Positions 8,621 to 18,640 of a stretch of 64,000 bases of DNA are shown piece after piece. Source of the stretch: Butyricimonas paravirosa. Lineage in GTDB: Bacteria; Bacteroidota; Bacteroidia; Bacteroidales; Marinifilaceae. The notes beneath the pieces are model-generated. The model searched no databases. It saw only the letters and a list, made by a program, of their open reading frames with translations, and had not been told where the DNA came from. The stretch covers positions 4,712,001 to 4,776,000 of the forward strand of contig NZ_CP043839.1 of the NCBI RefSeq assembly GCF_032878955.1, in the 5' to 3' direction. Position 1 is the stretch's first letter, and the number at the start of each line of letters is the position of its first letter. Both the position numbers and the translations under genes were made by a program.

Positions 8621-10246
8621 ATGAAACAGATTATATACATATTGGCAGTTTTACTTTTAACGGCCTGCTATGATGATAAGGGTAATTATGATTATAAACA
8701 GATTAATATTTTGGATGTCGGGTTGGATGAGATGTATTCCGTGCGGGTTGCAGGAGACACGGTGATCACGATTCAGCCTAGATTATCACAATCTTTGCAG
8801 GAAAATAAGGATAATCTAGAATTCATGTGGTTACATTCAACGACCAATTCTAATTTTTACACGATAAAGGATTGTGATACGGTTTGTATGACAGAGGAAC
8901 TGAAGTTTCATGTTGATCCGGAAGATAAGGCCTTAAAGTATGAACATTATTTTCGTTTGAACGTGTATGATAAGTTAACAGGGATAGAGTATCCGGTAAA
9001 TACAATGATGAAATTGGTCAAACCGTTTGATGGGGCTTGGGTTTTGTTGCATAGTAAAGATGGACAAACGGAATTGGGATCCGTGGAATATATCGGGGAG
9101 AATATTGTTGATACCAAAGATGCCTATTATCAAGCAACCGGCAAGCATTTACAAGGGAAACCACTGTGTTTGGGAAGAGTTTCTTTACAGAGTAGTTATT
9201 ATGGTTCCTCGAAGGTTCAGATGTTTTCCGTGATAACGGATATTCCTGATGAGGCCGGTGTATATTGTCAATGGAGGCAATTTGAAAAAATGGATAGTCT
9301 GTCAAGAATGGTATATTCTGCAGATGCGGTTGATTTTGCTCCGGATAAAGTGGAATTGATAGATGGAGAGGGATCTCGGGGAGGATTGATGTTGGCAAAT
9401 GGAAAGTATTACCAGACTCCTGCCGCAATGAAAATGTATGAACCAGCACGGAATAAAGATAATTTTGGTGGAGATTATTATATATCGCTTGCCGCAAAGG
9501 TTGCGGATGTTTCCTTGGTGTACGACCGGAAAGGACATCGCTTTGGTTGTTTGTGGCATATGAATAATAGTGGTGGTCCTGATCCGATTCTTTTTGATCC
9601 GGTAAAAGAGAACAAGGTGGAATTAGGAGCGATACCCCAAAGTACAGATAATTCTACTGCGGCAGATCCTAACAAACTGAACCCGAAACATAAGGTGTTG
9701 TATGTTGGATCCGGTTACAATTATAACCAGAGTAATGCCTCCTATTCTTATGCTTATGCGGTAGCAACTAGAGAGCAGGATAGTTGTATCGTATACGAGT
9801 TTAATGCAATGGGAATGTCATACGGGAAGAATCCAAGTTTGAGTAATTATTATCGGTTGCCCATACCACAAGGATTGGATGAAAATAGTTGCTTTGCTTC
9901 TTCAGCTGCTTATAGCGGTATTATTTTTTATTCAGCGGGGAATACTGTATATCGATTGGATTTTGTACAGCAAGGAGGGAAAGCAACTCCTATTTACACG
10001 CATGAAGGAGGCAAGGTTACACGGATGAAATTTGCTCGTACTCGTAATGAGCAAACAGGATATGAGAATTACGAGTTTGATTTGGCTCGAAGTTTGGGGG
10101 TTGTTTTTGAAATGGAAGATGGATCGTGTGATTTTGTGGTACTGAATCTGGCATCGACAGGTTCTGTTGGGACGGATAGTGAACACTATCCTGCAAAACA
10201 AGTGTATCACGAATTTGGAAAAATTACTGATGTTGTATTTTTATAA
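8621..10246 (+). CDS. PKD-like family lipoprotein, locus 1
   Basis: This 541-residue lipoprotein has its lipobox cysteine at 16 followed by YDDKGNYDY. That acidic stretch fits a surface-export signal for Bacteroidetes lipoproteins. The first 120 residues have the PKD-like pattern (FMWLHSTTNS, HYFRLNVYDKLTGIEY). The rest, with repeated strand-turn units and short acidic loops, looks like a beta-propeller or beta-sandwich body. This family accompanies DUF4843 in many SusCD loci. Counterpart: 42790-44247 in locus 4. A SusE/F-like surface binding role is inferred, not shown. Confidence 0.72.
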   Translation: MKQIIYILAVLLLTACYDDKGNYDYKQINILDVGLDEMYSVRVAGDTVITIQPRLSQSLQENKDNLEFMWLHSTTNSNFYTIKDCDTVCMTEELKFHVDPEDKALKYEHYFRLNVYDKLTGIEYPVNTMMKLVKPFDGAWVLLHSKDGQTELGSVEYIGENIVDTKDAYYQATGKHLQGKPLCLGRVSLQSSYYGSSKVQMFSVITDIPDEAGVYCQWRQFEKMDSLSRMVYSADAVDFAPDKVELIDGEGSRGGLMLANGKYYQTPAAMKMYEPARNKDNFGGDYYISLAAKVADVSLVYDRKGHRFGCLWHMNNSGGPDPILFDPVKENKVELGAIPQSTDNSTAADPNKLNPKHKVLYVGSGYNYNQSNASYSYAYAVATREQDSCIVYEFNAMGMSYGKNPSLSNYYRLPIPQGLDENSCFASSAAYSGIIFYSAGNTVYRLDFVQQGGKATPIYTHEGGKVTRMKFARTRNEQTGYENYEFDLARSLGVVFEMEDGSCDFVVLNLASTGSVGTDSEHYPAKQVYHEFGKITDVVFL

Positions 10247-10258
10247 TAGACAAAAGAA

Positions 10259-11422
10259 ATGAAGTGGAGTTTTATTATAATTGTTTTACAGCTGTTAGTT
10301 GGTTGTCAATCGAATGATGGTTATGTGATTAAAGGGGAATTAGCGGGGGCGCCTGAGAACGAATGGATTTATTTGATGGACGTTGATCAACATCAATATT
10401 ATGATAGTGTTCAATTACATGATGGGCGGTTTGAATTTCGGGGAAAAGTGAATTTACCGGAGTTAAGGAAAATCATCTTTTATAAGGATCCGACACGGCG
10501 CGTGTATGGTTGGGCTAATATTTTATGTATTCCCGTGTATGTTGAGAATTCAGAAATATTGGTATCCATCCCTTTTGCAGAAATGCCTTCAAAATTGGCA
10601 AAAAAAGTACCGGTCTCTTTATGTATCGAGGGTTCTGGTGTGCATGATTTATATCAGGGGTACATTCAACAGATCGAGCCATTGAATTTGAAGTTTGATG
10701 GAGTATTCGATCAATACCGACAAGTATATTATCGAGGTAAGGGATCTGAACAAGATGTTATCAAGTGTGTGAAGGAAATGGATATGTTGCGTGATAGTAT
10801 TTATCATTGTGGCGTTGATTTTATTCGTAAGCATGGTGATTCTCCTGTGGCAACTTACGTCGTGAATAAATTGGCGGTGGAACGATATGGACGGGAAGAG
10901 GCTCAACGGGTTTTGGAACTTTTCCCCTCACAGGTTCGGACAGGCGAGATGGGCGAACAATTAGAAAAAAAATTAATAGGCAAGCCGTTGTATGTGCATG
11001 ATATGATGCCAGACTTTTTAGTGATGGATATTAACTCGAATGAGAAAAAACTATCAGAATGTGTTCATAAGGGGCGCTATACTCTAGTGGAGCTTTGGGC
11101 TTCTTGGTGTGGTCCCTGTCGGCATGACATTCCTCATTTAAAGGAGACTTATAAACGTTTCCATGAAAAGGGATTTGATATTGTGAGTGTATCTATTGAC
11201 GATGAAATGGATAAATGGAAAAGTGCTGTATCTAGGGAAGGGATGGAATGGACTCAAGTTTGTGGGGCAAAAGGGGTAAAATATGGGAAGGAATGTATGC
11301 AAGCGTTTGGTGTAAATGCTGTTCCCAGTGGATTTCTAATTGATCCTCAAGGAAAGGTGATTGATGTTGCTGCCAGGGGAGGATGGTTAAATATGAAATT
11401 GATAGAATTATTTGGGGAATAA
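10259..11422 (+). CDS. TlpA-type thiol-disulfide oxidoreductase lipoprotein, locus 1
   Basis: This 387-residue protein has a lipobox Cys16 (LLVGC). An N-terminal beta-rich DUF4369-like domain (YVIKGELAGAPENEWIYLMD) is followed by a helical linker and a C-terminal thioredoxin fold. The active site is WCGPC with Cys284 and Cys287, and the cis-proline loop reads NAVPSGFLIDPQG. It sits in the membrane facing the periplasm or exterior and probably reduces disulfides in an imported substrate or in the neighbouring lipoproteins. It is last in the operon, 12 nt after the PKD-like gene, with a terminator right behind it. Confidence 0.92.
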   Translation: MKWSFIIIVLQLLVGCQSNDGYVIKGELAGAPENEWIYLMDVDQHQYYDSVQLHDGRFEFRGKVNLPELRKIIFYKDPTRRVYGWANILCIPVYVENSEILVSIPFAEMPSKLAKKVPVSLCIEGSGVHDLYQGYIQQIEPLNLKFDGVFDQYRQVYYRGKGSEQDVIKCVKEMDMLRDSIYHCGVDFIRKHGDSPVATYVVNKLAVERYGREEAQRVLELFPSQVRTGEMGEQLEKKLIGKPLYVHDMMPDFLVMDINSNEKKLSECVHKGRYTLVELWASWCGPCRHDIPHLKETYKRFHEKGFDIVSVSIDDEMDKWKSAVSREGMEWTQVCGAKGVKYGKECMQAFGVNAVPSGFLIDPQGKVIDVAARGGWLNMKLIELFGE

Positions 11423-11445
11423 TTTCTTTTTAAATATTTGAAATG

Positions 11446-11478
11446 ACATTGTCTCAATTTATTGGGACAATGTTTTTT
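11446..11478 (+). terminator. Rho-independent terminator of locus 1
   Basis: An 11-bp stem with one G-T pair (11446-11456 with 11463-11473), loop ATTTAT, followed by a run of six T. Confidence 0.85.
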
Positions 11479-11574
11479 ATGCCATATCTTTGGTTTTTAG
11501 TGTGATAAATGTATTTTTGATTGGGAATAATGAATTCTTGTGAGAAAATAATCTCTGCATATTCTGTTTTTTCT

Positions 11575-11582
11575 TAGATTTG
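11575..11582 (+). promoter_or_regulatory. -7 element before sigma gene of locus 2
   Basis: TAGATTTG matches TAnnTTTG. No good TTTG lies 19-21 nt upstream. The predicted start would fall at about 11589, almost on the ATG at 11591, so translation may begin there with nearly no leader or at the ATGs at 11597 or 11603. Confidence 0.4.
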
Positions 11583-11590
11583 TGAAATCT

Positions 11591-12187
11591 ATGGAAATGA
11601 ATATGCATCCTTTTGATAACCATGACGTATTGTTGGAAGCCCTGCGAAAAGGGGAAGAGAAGGCCTTCGAGTATCTTTTTGACAGATATTACGAAGGGTT
11701 ATTGAATTATGCGGGGCGTATTGTTCGGGAGACGGAGCTGGCTCATGATTTGGTGCAGGAGACGTTTTGTAAGTTGTACGAGGATCATGCAAGTTTGAAT
11801 ATTCATTTGTCTATAAAATCTTATCTTTATAAATCAGTCTATAATAGTTGTTTGAACGAGATCAAGCATCAAAAGGTGGTTAGTAATTATGCAGATCGGG
11901 AGTTGTTGGATTTTTATTTTTCTGAGATCGTACAGACACCGGAAGCGGAGTTAGCGTTGTTGGGAGAGGATATAAATAATGCTCTTCGGGAGGCGATTGA
12001 TAAGTTACCGGAACGTTGCCGGGAAGTTTTCATGTTGAGTAAGATGGAAGAGTTGTCGAATAAAGAGATTGCTGAACGCTTGGGAATATCCGTGAAAACA
12101 GTTGAGGTTCAGATGACTAAAGCGTTGTCTCGTTTACGGAAAGAGTTGGAATGGTTGTTAAGCTTGATTTTCTTTGTAAATTTTTGA
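11591..12187 (+). CDS. ECF RNA polymerase sigma factor, locus 2
   Basis: This sigma factor is 198 residues from the ATG at 11591; an in-frame GTG at 11582 is the less likely alternative. Region 2 carries FEYLFDRYYEGLLNYAGRIV and the LAHDLVQETFCKLYED helix. Region 4 begins at LPERCREVFMLSKMEELS and has a helix-turn-helix with IAERLGISVKTVEVQM. It differs clearly from the locus 1 and 3 sigma factors and belongs to the FecI-like family with the VKTVE-type recognition helix. FecR follows 57 nt later. Confidence 0.95.
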   Translation: MEMNMHPFDNHDVLLEALRKGEEKAFEYLFDRYYEGLLNYAGRIVRETELAHDLVQETFCKLYEDHASLNIHLSIKSYLYKSVYNSCLNEIKHQKVVSNYADRELLDFYFSEIVQTPEAELALLGEDINNALREAIDKLPERCREVFMLSKMEELSNKEIAERLGISVKTVEVQMTKALSRLRKELEWLLSLIFFVNF

Positions 12188-12244
12188 GTATAGCGTAGGG
12201 GTTTTTTCTTTTCAAGTTGTCATAGGAGTATAAACAGAGAAACT

Positions 12245-13426
12245 ATGACGAATGAGATTGATCAATTAATATGGAATGTACTTGACGGGAAAGCGTCAGA
12301 GGGGAAGATCCGTGAGTTGAAAAGCTGGATGGAAGAGAGTGAGAAGCATCGGGAATATTTTCGCCAATGGAAGAAAATATGGAACATGACAAGTGGTCCG
12401 ACATTATCTACTACTCGTAAGCAACAGGAGAAAGAACGTTTCTTGAAATCTATTCATCAGTCATATGTTGGTAAAGTTCGAAAACGGAGAATAATACATT
12501 ATTGGCCTGTGGCAGCATCTGTTGTTTTGTTGGTGGGGGTGTTTGTGGGATTTGCACTCAACGAGTGGAGCCAGATGAAAGCTGATCAAGGGATTGCTCA
12601 AACGGAAAGAATTGTTCCGGGGGTGAAGGCCGAATTAATCTTGTCCACGGGCGAAAGGGTGTGTTTAGCGCAAAGGAGTGAGTTTATAGAGGGAATGAAA
12701 GAATCCGGAATTCGAAATGATTCCTTGGCAGGATTGAATTACGTGGGAGCAAAGATTCAGGGGGAAGAAATTGGTGAAGAGATCGTGTATAACACGATGC
12801 AAATTCCGGTGGGAGGATTTTATCAATTGAAATTGGCTGATGGAACAAAGGTTTGGCTGAATTCACTCACGCGACTTCGTTTCCCAGTAACTTTTGCCGG
12901 AGAAGAACGGAAGGTGTATTTGACCGGAGAGGCTTATTTTGAGGTAGCACGGGATTCGGTACATCCTTTTATTGTTGCCACGGATGAAGGTATGGAAGTT
13001 AAAGTATATGGGACGGAATTTAATGTAGATACCTATCGGAAAGGAACGGTAAAAACTACGCTGGTAAATGGTAAAGTCGGGATTCGGGTAAGTGCCACGG
13101 GAGAAGAAATGAGGCTTTCGCCTAACCAGATGGCATTATTCACGAAGGCCACTCAATCCATACAGGTCGAGAATGTGGACTCTTATGGAGTAGTTGCTTG
13201 GAAGGATGGTAAGTTTGTTTTTGAAGATGAGCCGATTGAGGAGATCATGGAACGCTTGAGTCGCTGGTATGATGTGAAGGTGTTCTATGCTAATGAACGT
13301 ATTAAAAAACATACATTTACAGGAATTATTACTCGTTTTGCAGATATTTCAGATGTACTTCATCTGATGGAAGAGACTGCCGCCGTGGAGTTCCGCATTC
13401 AAGGAGATACTGTTACCGTGAAATAA
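12245..13426 (+). CDS. FecR-family anti-sigma factor, locus 2
   Basis: This is a 393-residue one-pass membrane protein. The cytoplasmic part is about residues 1-85 (NVLDGKASEGKIRELKSWM, the usual FecR start). The membrane segment is about 86-106. The periplasmic FecR domain follows (QIPVGGFYQLKLADG, VWLNSLTRLRFPV, VYLTGEAYFEVARD), then the DUF4974-type end (MERLSRWYDVKVFY). The periplasmic half closely matches that of locus 1, while the cytoplasmic half does not. Its partner should be the sigma factor just upstream and the STN domain of the receptor downstream. Confidence 0.95.
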   Translation: MTNEIDQLIWNVLDGKASEGKIRELKSWMEESEKHREYFRQWKKIWNMTSGPTLSTTRKQQEKERFLKSIHQSYVGKVRKRRIIHYWPVAASVVLLVGVFVGFALNEWSQMKADQGIAQTERIVPGVKAELILSTGERVCLAQRSEFIEGMKESGIRNDSLAGLNYVGAKIQGEEIGEEIVYNTMQIPVGGFYQLKLADGTKVWLNSLTRLRFPVTFAGEERKVYLTGEAYFEVARDSVHPFIVATDEGMEVKVYGTEFNVDTYRKGTVKTTLVNGKVGIRVSATGEEMRLSPNQMALFTKATQSIQVENVDSYGVVAWKDGKFVFEDEPIEEIMERLSRWYDVKVFYANERIKKHTFTGIITRFADISDVLHLMEETAAVEFRIQGDTVTVK

Positions 13427-13428
13427 AA

Positions 13429-13481
13429 ACCGAAAGTTGTGGGGCAACTCTCGGTATATGATAGGATGTAAGTTTACATCC
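13429..13481 (+). promoter_or_regulatory. Tandem hairpins in the FecR-SusC gap, locus 2
   Basis: Hairpin 1 pairs 13429-13433 and 13435-13439 with 13445-13449 and 13451-13455 around one A-C mismatch; GGGCAA occurs at 13442-13447. Hairpin 2 is a 7-8 bp stem, GGATGTAA with TTACATCC (13464-13481). No T-run follows. Confidence 0.65.
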
Positions 13482-13507
13482 AGTGTTAAATAGTAAATGA
13501 CAAATTT

Positions 13508-16500
13508 ATGGAAAAAAAACGAAGATGGGTTTACTTAAGGGGTATTTTATACCTAAAAAATGTGAAGTGTAAAACCTTACAGGTATTTTTATTGCAGATT
13601 ATGTTGTTGATTTCGTGGGATGTAATGGCACAGGATCAGAGGGTTACCATTCATTTGGAGCAAGTAAAGATTCAAGAGGTTTTTAAGGAAATTAATAAGC
13701 AGACGGGATTGGATTTCGTGTATAGTGCTATGCAGTTGAATGAGATCGGAATGGTTTCTTTGGACGTGAAGGATGTGACGGTTGAGGTTGCGTTGAAGAA
13801 GTTATTTGAAGGAAAACCTTTCACGTGTAAGTTTGAAATGAAGTCTATCATTATTCGGAAGGTTGAAACTGTGACAGCAGGAAAAACAAGTCGGACGATT
13901 CGAGGAGTTATTACGGATAAATCGAATGAACCACTTCCTGGGGTGACCGTATTGTTGAAAGGGACAAGTGTTGGTACGGCCTCCAACACGAAGGGGGAGT
14001 TTGTATTGGAAGTGACCGGAAGTGTGGATTCTTTAGTCGTGACTTTTGTGGGAATGAAGACTCAATACGTGAAATTGCTACCGGACAAGGATTCGTATAG
14101 AATCCGCATGGAGTATGATGTAGAGGAGATGCAAGAAGTGGTGGTTACCGGTTATCAGACGATTAATCGCAAAAGATCGACAGGCGCTATTACATCTGTT
14201 AATGCAGATAAGATCATGCGTCCGGGAGTATTATCCATAGATCAAATGCTGGAAGGGCAAATTCCAGATATGATGTTTATGAGTAATTCAGGGGAAGTGG
14301 GTGTTGTGCCTAAAATTAGAATCCGGGGAACGTCAACATTGATTGGTAACCGGGAACCTTTGTGGGTGGTGGATGGAATCGTGTTGCAAGATCCAGTGAA
14401 TATTAGTCCGGAGGAGTTAAATAATCCTGATTACGTGAATCGGATCGGTAATGCTATTGCCGGGTTAAATCCTCAGGATATTGAACGTCTGGATATATTG
14501 AAAGATGCGGCAGCCACGGCTCTGTATGGAGCAAAAGCTGCTAACGGGGTTATTGTGATTACCACGAAAAAAGGACATATCGGTAAACCGATCATCAGTT
14601 ATAATATGAACGTGTCTTACAAACGTCGCCCTCGTTACACGGATCGCCAGATTGATTTGATGAACTCGAAAGAACGGATGGAGTTTTCTAAAGATTTAGT
14701 AGATTCCGGATACACTTTCCCAGGTGGAATGAATATGGTCGGTTATGAAGGGCTTATAAATCAACTTTATCGAGGAGCTTTAACTTATGATGAGTTTACG
14801 AAACAAGTACAATATTTGGAATGTTTGAATACGGATTGGTTTGATTTGTTGACAGAGGATGCGTTTTCGCATCAGCATACGGTAAGTATCTCAGGGGGAA
14901 CGGAGACCGTACGTTATTACTCGTCAGTAGGATATGCGAAAGACAATGACGTGATTAAAGGAAATAATAACGAACGTTATACTGTTGCTTTGAATCTAAA
15001 TGCGGATTTGTCTCCTCGTATTTCAACTTCGTTGGGGATTAATGGTAACGTGACTTCCAGAGAATATTCACAAGATGAAATTGCTCCTTTGGATTATGCT
15101 TATAATACCAGTCGCACTATTCCGGCTTTTGATGAGAACGGAGATTATTACTATTATCAGAATTCGGGTGGAACGGCAAATTCTTTTCGTTATAATATTT
15201 TGAATGAACTTGAAAATAGTTCGTATGATCAGGAAGGGTCTTCAATATCTTTTAATATGACTTTAAACGTGAAATTCACGAATTATCTGAATGCGAGTGT
15301 CGTGGGTTCTTATTCAACTTCAAATACCGATATTGAGGGATGGTGGGGAGAGAAAAGTCATCATGTGGCCTTGTTACGCCAATCCGAGTATGGAGATGCC
15401 CCGGCAAAAGGAGACGACTCGGAGTCCGCATTACCTTTCGGTGGGGAGCTGACCACGAATAGTACTCGGAATAGAAATTATATGCTACGGGTTCAGTTGA
15501 ATCTGGACAAGTATTTTGGGCAGGATAAGCATAATGTTAATGCTAGTGTGGGGTATGAAGTGAGTTCTACAAAGTATAAGGGAAATAGTAGTACGATGAG
15601 GGGATATTATAAAGATAGAGGAAAACAATTCTCTATAACGACTTTAAATGATTACCCGGCTTTTAAGGCTTGGCTAGAGGCTAATGCCTATCCGACGATC
15701 TCGGATAATCTGACAAATTTACTTTCTGCTTATGCTACGGTTTCTTATAGTTATCAAAGTTTTTTTACTTTGAATGGTAACGTACGTTTTGATGGCTCAA
15801 ATAAATTTGGAGACCAGAGTAATGATAAGTTATTACCCATTTGGTCCATATCCGGAAATTACACGATTTCCGAGCATGAGTGGTTGCAAAGAAACTGGAT
15901 TGACTATATTATGTTAAAAGCATCTTTTGGATATCAGGGAAATATGTTGGAGGGCCAATCGCCAACTATGATTATCAAACAATTACCGACAGATCCACTT
16001 TATAATGAATTGGTTTCGGAACTTTCCGTGTACCCGAATCCGAATTTGAAATGGGAAAAAACGAGTTCTTTTAATGGAGGATTGACTTTCTCTTTGTTTA
16101 AGAGAAGATTACAGATGGAGACTTCCGTGTACTATAAACGTACAAAGGATGCTTTCTTGACAAAGCAAATATCAACAGTAAATGGTTTGGAGGAATATGT
16201 GGTGAATTCAGGAGATGTCAAGAATTCGGGATATAGTATTGCGGCAACGATTATTCCCGTGGAAACACGTGATTTCAACTGGATTTTGGCAACTTCATTT
16301 TCGAATGTTTTTAACAAGATGGAAACATTACCCGGGGCAGAGCAGTTTGAATTAAACAATTTTTTGAATGGAACAGCTCTGGTAAAGGGAAAACCAGTAG
16401 GAACGTTTTATTCTTATAAATTCGTGGGATTGAATCCAACGAATGGTTACCCGATATTTGACGATATGCAAGAACGTCAGGAAGAGTTGGAAGGATTGAC

Positions 16501-17083
16501 AAAATATGATGTGTATACTCGTGTCCTGAAAGCGACGGGGAACCGGGAGCCGACGATGTCCGGAAGTATTAATAATACGTTAAGATATAAAAATTGGCGA
16601 TTGAATATGAACTTGGCTTATAGCTTGGGTTCAAAAGTACGATTGTTTAAATTATTTGACTCTAATACGTTCCTTCCGGAAAATAATGTGAGAAGAGAGT
16701 TTGTTAAGAGATGGCGGAAAACAGGGGATGAAAAAAATACGGTTATTCCTGCTCCCAATTGTTATTTGACGCATTACTCTTCTTCGGGGGAAAAGCTCCC
16801 GACGATAGCCAATAATTCGCTGGATATGTATAATTATAGCGATATCCGGGTAGTAAGTGGTAATTACTTAAAGTGTTCGACAATGAGTCTAACGTATGAG
16901 TTCCCGATGGAAAAATTAGAAAGAATTAAATTGTCCCGGTTAGCTTTAAATCTTTCGGCGACTAATCTCTTTACAATTTGTTCCAATAAGTTAAAAGGAC
17001 AGGCCCCGCAACAGAGTGGTTTCGCCGAGATTCAGTTGACGGATAGACCGACTTATACGGTAGGTGTAAGTGTTTCATTTTAA
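13508..17083 (+). CDS. SusC/RagA-type TonB-dependent receptor with STN domain, locus 2 (type B)
   Basis: This is a 1191-residue outer-membrane transporter and signal transducer. Order: signal sequence to about 42 (ending VMAQ), STN domain about 43-120, carboxypeptidase-regulatory-like domain about 130-205 (EPLPGVTVLLKGTSVGTA), TonB-box-like QEVVVTGYQ, plug with LWVVDGIVLQDP and KDAAATALYGAKAANGVI, then the barrel ending VGVSVSF. The plug stretch with DPVNISPEELNN and the matching length pair it with the locus 5 receptor. Start context is ACAAATTT-ATG. It is followed 11 nt later by its SusD partner. Confidence 0.96.
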   Translation: MEKKRRWVYLRGILYLKNVKCKTLQVFLLQIMLLISWDVMAQDQRVTIHLEQVKIQEVFKEINKQTGLDFVYSAMQLNEIGMVSLDVKDVTVEVALKKLFEGKPFTCKFEMKSIIIRKVETVTAGKTSRTIRGVITDKSNEPLPGVTVLLKGTSVGTASNTKGEFVLEVTGSVDSLVVTFVGMKTQYVKLLPDKDSYRIRMEYDVEEMQEVVVTGYQTINRKRSTGAITSVNADKIMRPGVLSIDQMLEGQIPDMMFMSNSGEVGVVPKIRIRGTSTLIGNREPLWVVDGIVLQDPVNISPEELNNPDYVNRIGNAIAGLNPQDIERLDILKDAAATALYGAKAANGVIVITTKKGHIGKPIISYNMNVSYKRRPRYTDRQIDLMNSKERMEFSKDLVDSGYTFPGGMNMVGYEGLINQLYRGALTYDEFTKQVQYLECLNTDWFDLLTEDAFSHQHTVSISGGTETVRYYSSVGYAKDNDVIKGNNNERYTVALNLNADLSPRISTSLGINGNVTSREYSQDEIAPLDYAYNTSRTIPAFDENGDYYYYQNSGGTANSFRYNILNELENSSYDQEGSSISFNMTLNVKFTNYLNASVVGSYSTSNTDIEGWWGEKSHHVALLRQSEYGDAPAKGDDSESALPFGGELTTNSTRNRNYMLRVQLNLDKYFGQDKHNVNASVGYEVSSTKYKGNSSTMRGYYKDRGKQFSITTLNDYPAFKAWLEANAYPTISDNLTNLLSAYATVSYSYQSFFTLNGNVRFDGSNKFGDQSNDKLLPIWSISGNYTISEHEWLQRNWIDYIMLKASFGYQGNMLEGQSPTMIIKQLPTDPLYNELVSELSVYPNPNLKWEKTSSFNGGLTFSLFKRRLQMETSVYYKRTKDAFLTKQISTVNGLEEYVVNSGDVKNSGYSIAATIIPVETRDFNWILATSFSNVFNKMETLPGAEQFELNNFLNGTALVKGKPVGTFYSYKFVGLNPTNGYPIFDDMQERQEELEGLTKYDVYTRVLKATGNREPTMSGSINNTLRYKNWRLNMNLAYSLGSKVRLFKLFDSNTFLPENNVRREFVKRWRKTGDEKNTVIPAPNCYLTHYSSSGEKLPTIANNSLDMYNYSDIRVVSGNYLKCSTMSLTYEFPMEKLERIKLSRLALNLSATNLFTICSNKLKGQAPQQSGFAEIQLTDRPTYTVGVSVSF

Positions 17084-17093
17084 AGTTTGAATT

Positions 17094-18635
17094 ATGAAAA
17101 GAATATATATCATTATTAGTATGTTGAGTTTCATGTTCGCCTCTTGTTCCGGTTTTTTGGAAGAGTATTCTCAAGATACTGCTTACGTGAGGGGATATGA
17201 AGATTTGGATGAATTATTATTGGGGAGCGTGTATATGCCTACTAATGCCCCGGAACATATGGGGTATACTTACGGAACGGATGGTTGGTATTATCCTTAT
17301 ATTCATTTGATGACGGATGAGGTACAAGAAAATATCAGAAGTTCTAGTAGCGGAGCTTTATGGGATGCGAGAGAACGTTATTTCGGTTATTATACATGGC
17401 AGCAACAAGTGGGGATTGATGCGTTAGGAACTTCTATTCGGAAAGAATCCTCGGATTGGAATAGAATCTATAAACATATCAACATTGCCAATATGATACT
17501 TGCCTCTATTGATGAACAAAGTACACCCAAGGAGGAAGATGAGCTGGAAGTGATGAGGATCAAGGGGGAGGCTTACTTTTTACGTGGTGCTTATTATTTT
17601 ATCTTGGTAAACTTATATGGTAAACCTTACACGAAGACCGGAGCGAAAAATGATTTGGGTGTGCCAATTAAGAATACGGAATATATAGAAGATAAAGTGT
17701 ATGGCCGAAATACCGTGGAAGAGGTATATGCACAAGTGTTGGCAGATTTAGGAGAAGCTGAAAAATGTTTGGAAAAAACGGTCCATAAATCAATTTACCG
17801 GGCTGATATAACAGCAACTTACTTATTGTTGAGCCGGGTTCATTTGTATATGCAAAATTGGGAAATGGCTGAATCTTATGCGAAAAAAGTCTTATCTAAA
17901 CAAGATGATTTACGCGATTTGAATATGATGGAAGGGATCCCATTCTTTTTGGACACTACTTTACCGGAAGTAATATTTACGATGGGAATGGGGGGAATAA
18001 GGTATACGATTTCCGGTTTACCAAAAGATTTGGGGATTTCAGATGAACTTTATGCTTTGTATAAAGATAATGATTTACGAAAGAGTTATTTTGTAAAATA
18101 TAATGAGTCCGGAGGATACGTGGAATATGTGAAGGGGGGTGCTATTGCTGATTTTTCCCGTACATCATTATCTGCTAATTTCTTGTTCCGTACAGCAGAA
18201 GCTTATCTGAATCTAGCAGAAGCTACGGCCTATCAAGGGAAAGAAGATGATGCTCGTAAGGCATTAAATGATTTGAGAGTGAAACGTTTGTCCGTGGAGC
18301 AATATGCTAATTCAGAAGAGAGTGGAGCAGATTTAATCAAGTTGATACGAGAAGAACGAGAACGTGAATTGTGTCTGGAAGGACATCGGTGGTTTGACCT
18401 GAGAAGATATATGGTATGTGAAAAGCAACCCTACACGAAAACGATACGAAAAAGTTACACGACATTCGAATACGTGTCTTGGACAAATGTTCCTGTTCAA
18501 ACAGTGGTATATCAATTGGAAGAAAATGATGCTGCTTACACGTTACCAATTCCTAAAGAAGTATTGGAATATAATACGGGAATGAAGAATAATGAACGAG
18601 GTGTCCGTCCGGTTGTAGAAACTATTAATTATTAA
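17094..18635 (+). CDS. SusD/RagB-type lipoprotein, locus 2
   Basis: This 513-residue lipoprotein has a signal ending at Cys18 (MFASC). It shows the SusD pattern: N-terminal helices with IYKHINIANMILA, a TPR-like block (GEAYFLRGAYYFILVNLYG; YLLLSRVHLYMQNWEMAESYA) and a C-terminal block with FRTAEAYLNLAEA, REERERELCLEGHRWFDLRR and DAAYTLPIPKEVL. The last block marks the core RagB/SusD fold. It caps the SusC barrel at the surface. It is closest in this window to the locus 5 SusD. Confidence 0.94.
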   Translation: MKRIYIIISMLSFMFASCSGFLEEYSQDTAYVRGYEDLDELLLGSVYMPTNAPEHMGYTYGTDGWYYPYIHLMTDEVQENIRSSSSGALWDARERYFGYYTWQQQVGIDALGTSIRKESSDWNRIYKHINIANMILASIDEQSTPKEEDELEVMRIKGEAYFLRGAYYFILVNLYGKPYTKTGAKNDLGVPIKNTEYIEDKVYGRNTVEEVYAQVLADLGEAEKCLEKTVHKSIYRADITATYLLLSRVHLYMQNWEMAESYAKKVLSKQDDLRDLNMMEGIPFFLDTTLPEVIFTMGMGGIRYTISGLPKDLGISDELYALYKDNDLRKSYFVKYNESGGYVEYVKGGAIADFSRTSLSANFLFRTAEAYLNLAEATAYQGKEDDARKALNDLRVKRLSVEQYANSEESGADLIKLIREERERELCLEGHRWFDLRRYMVCEKQPYTKTIRKSYTTFEYVSWTNVPVQTVVYQLEENDAAYTLPIPKEVLEYNTGMKNNERGVRPVVETINY

Positions 18636-18640
18636 ATGCT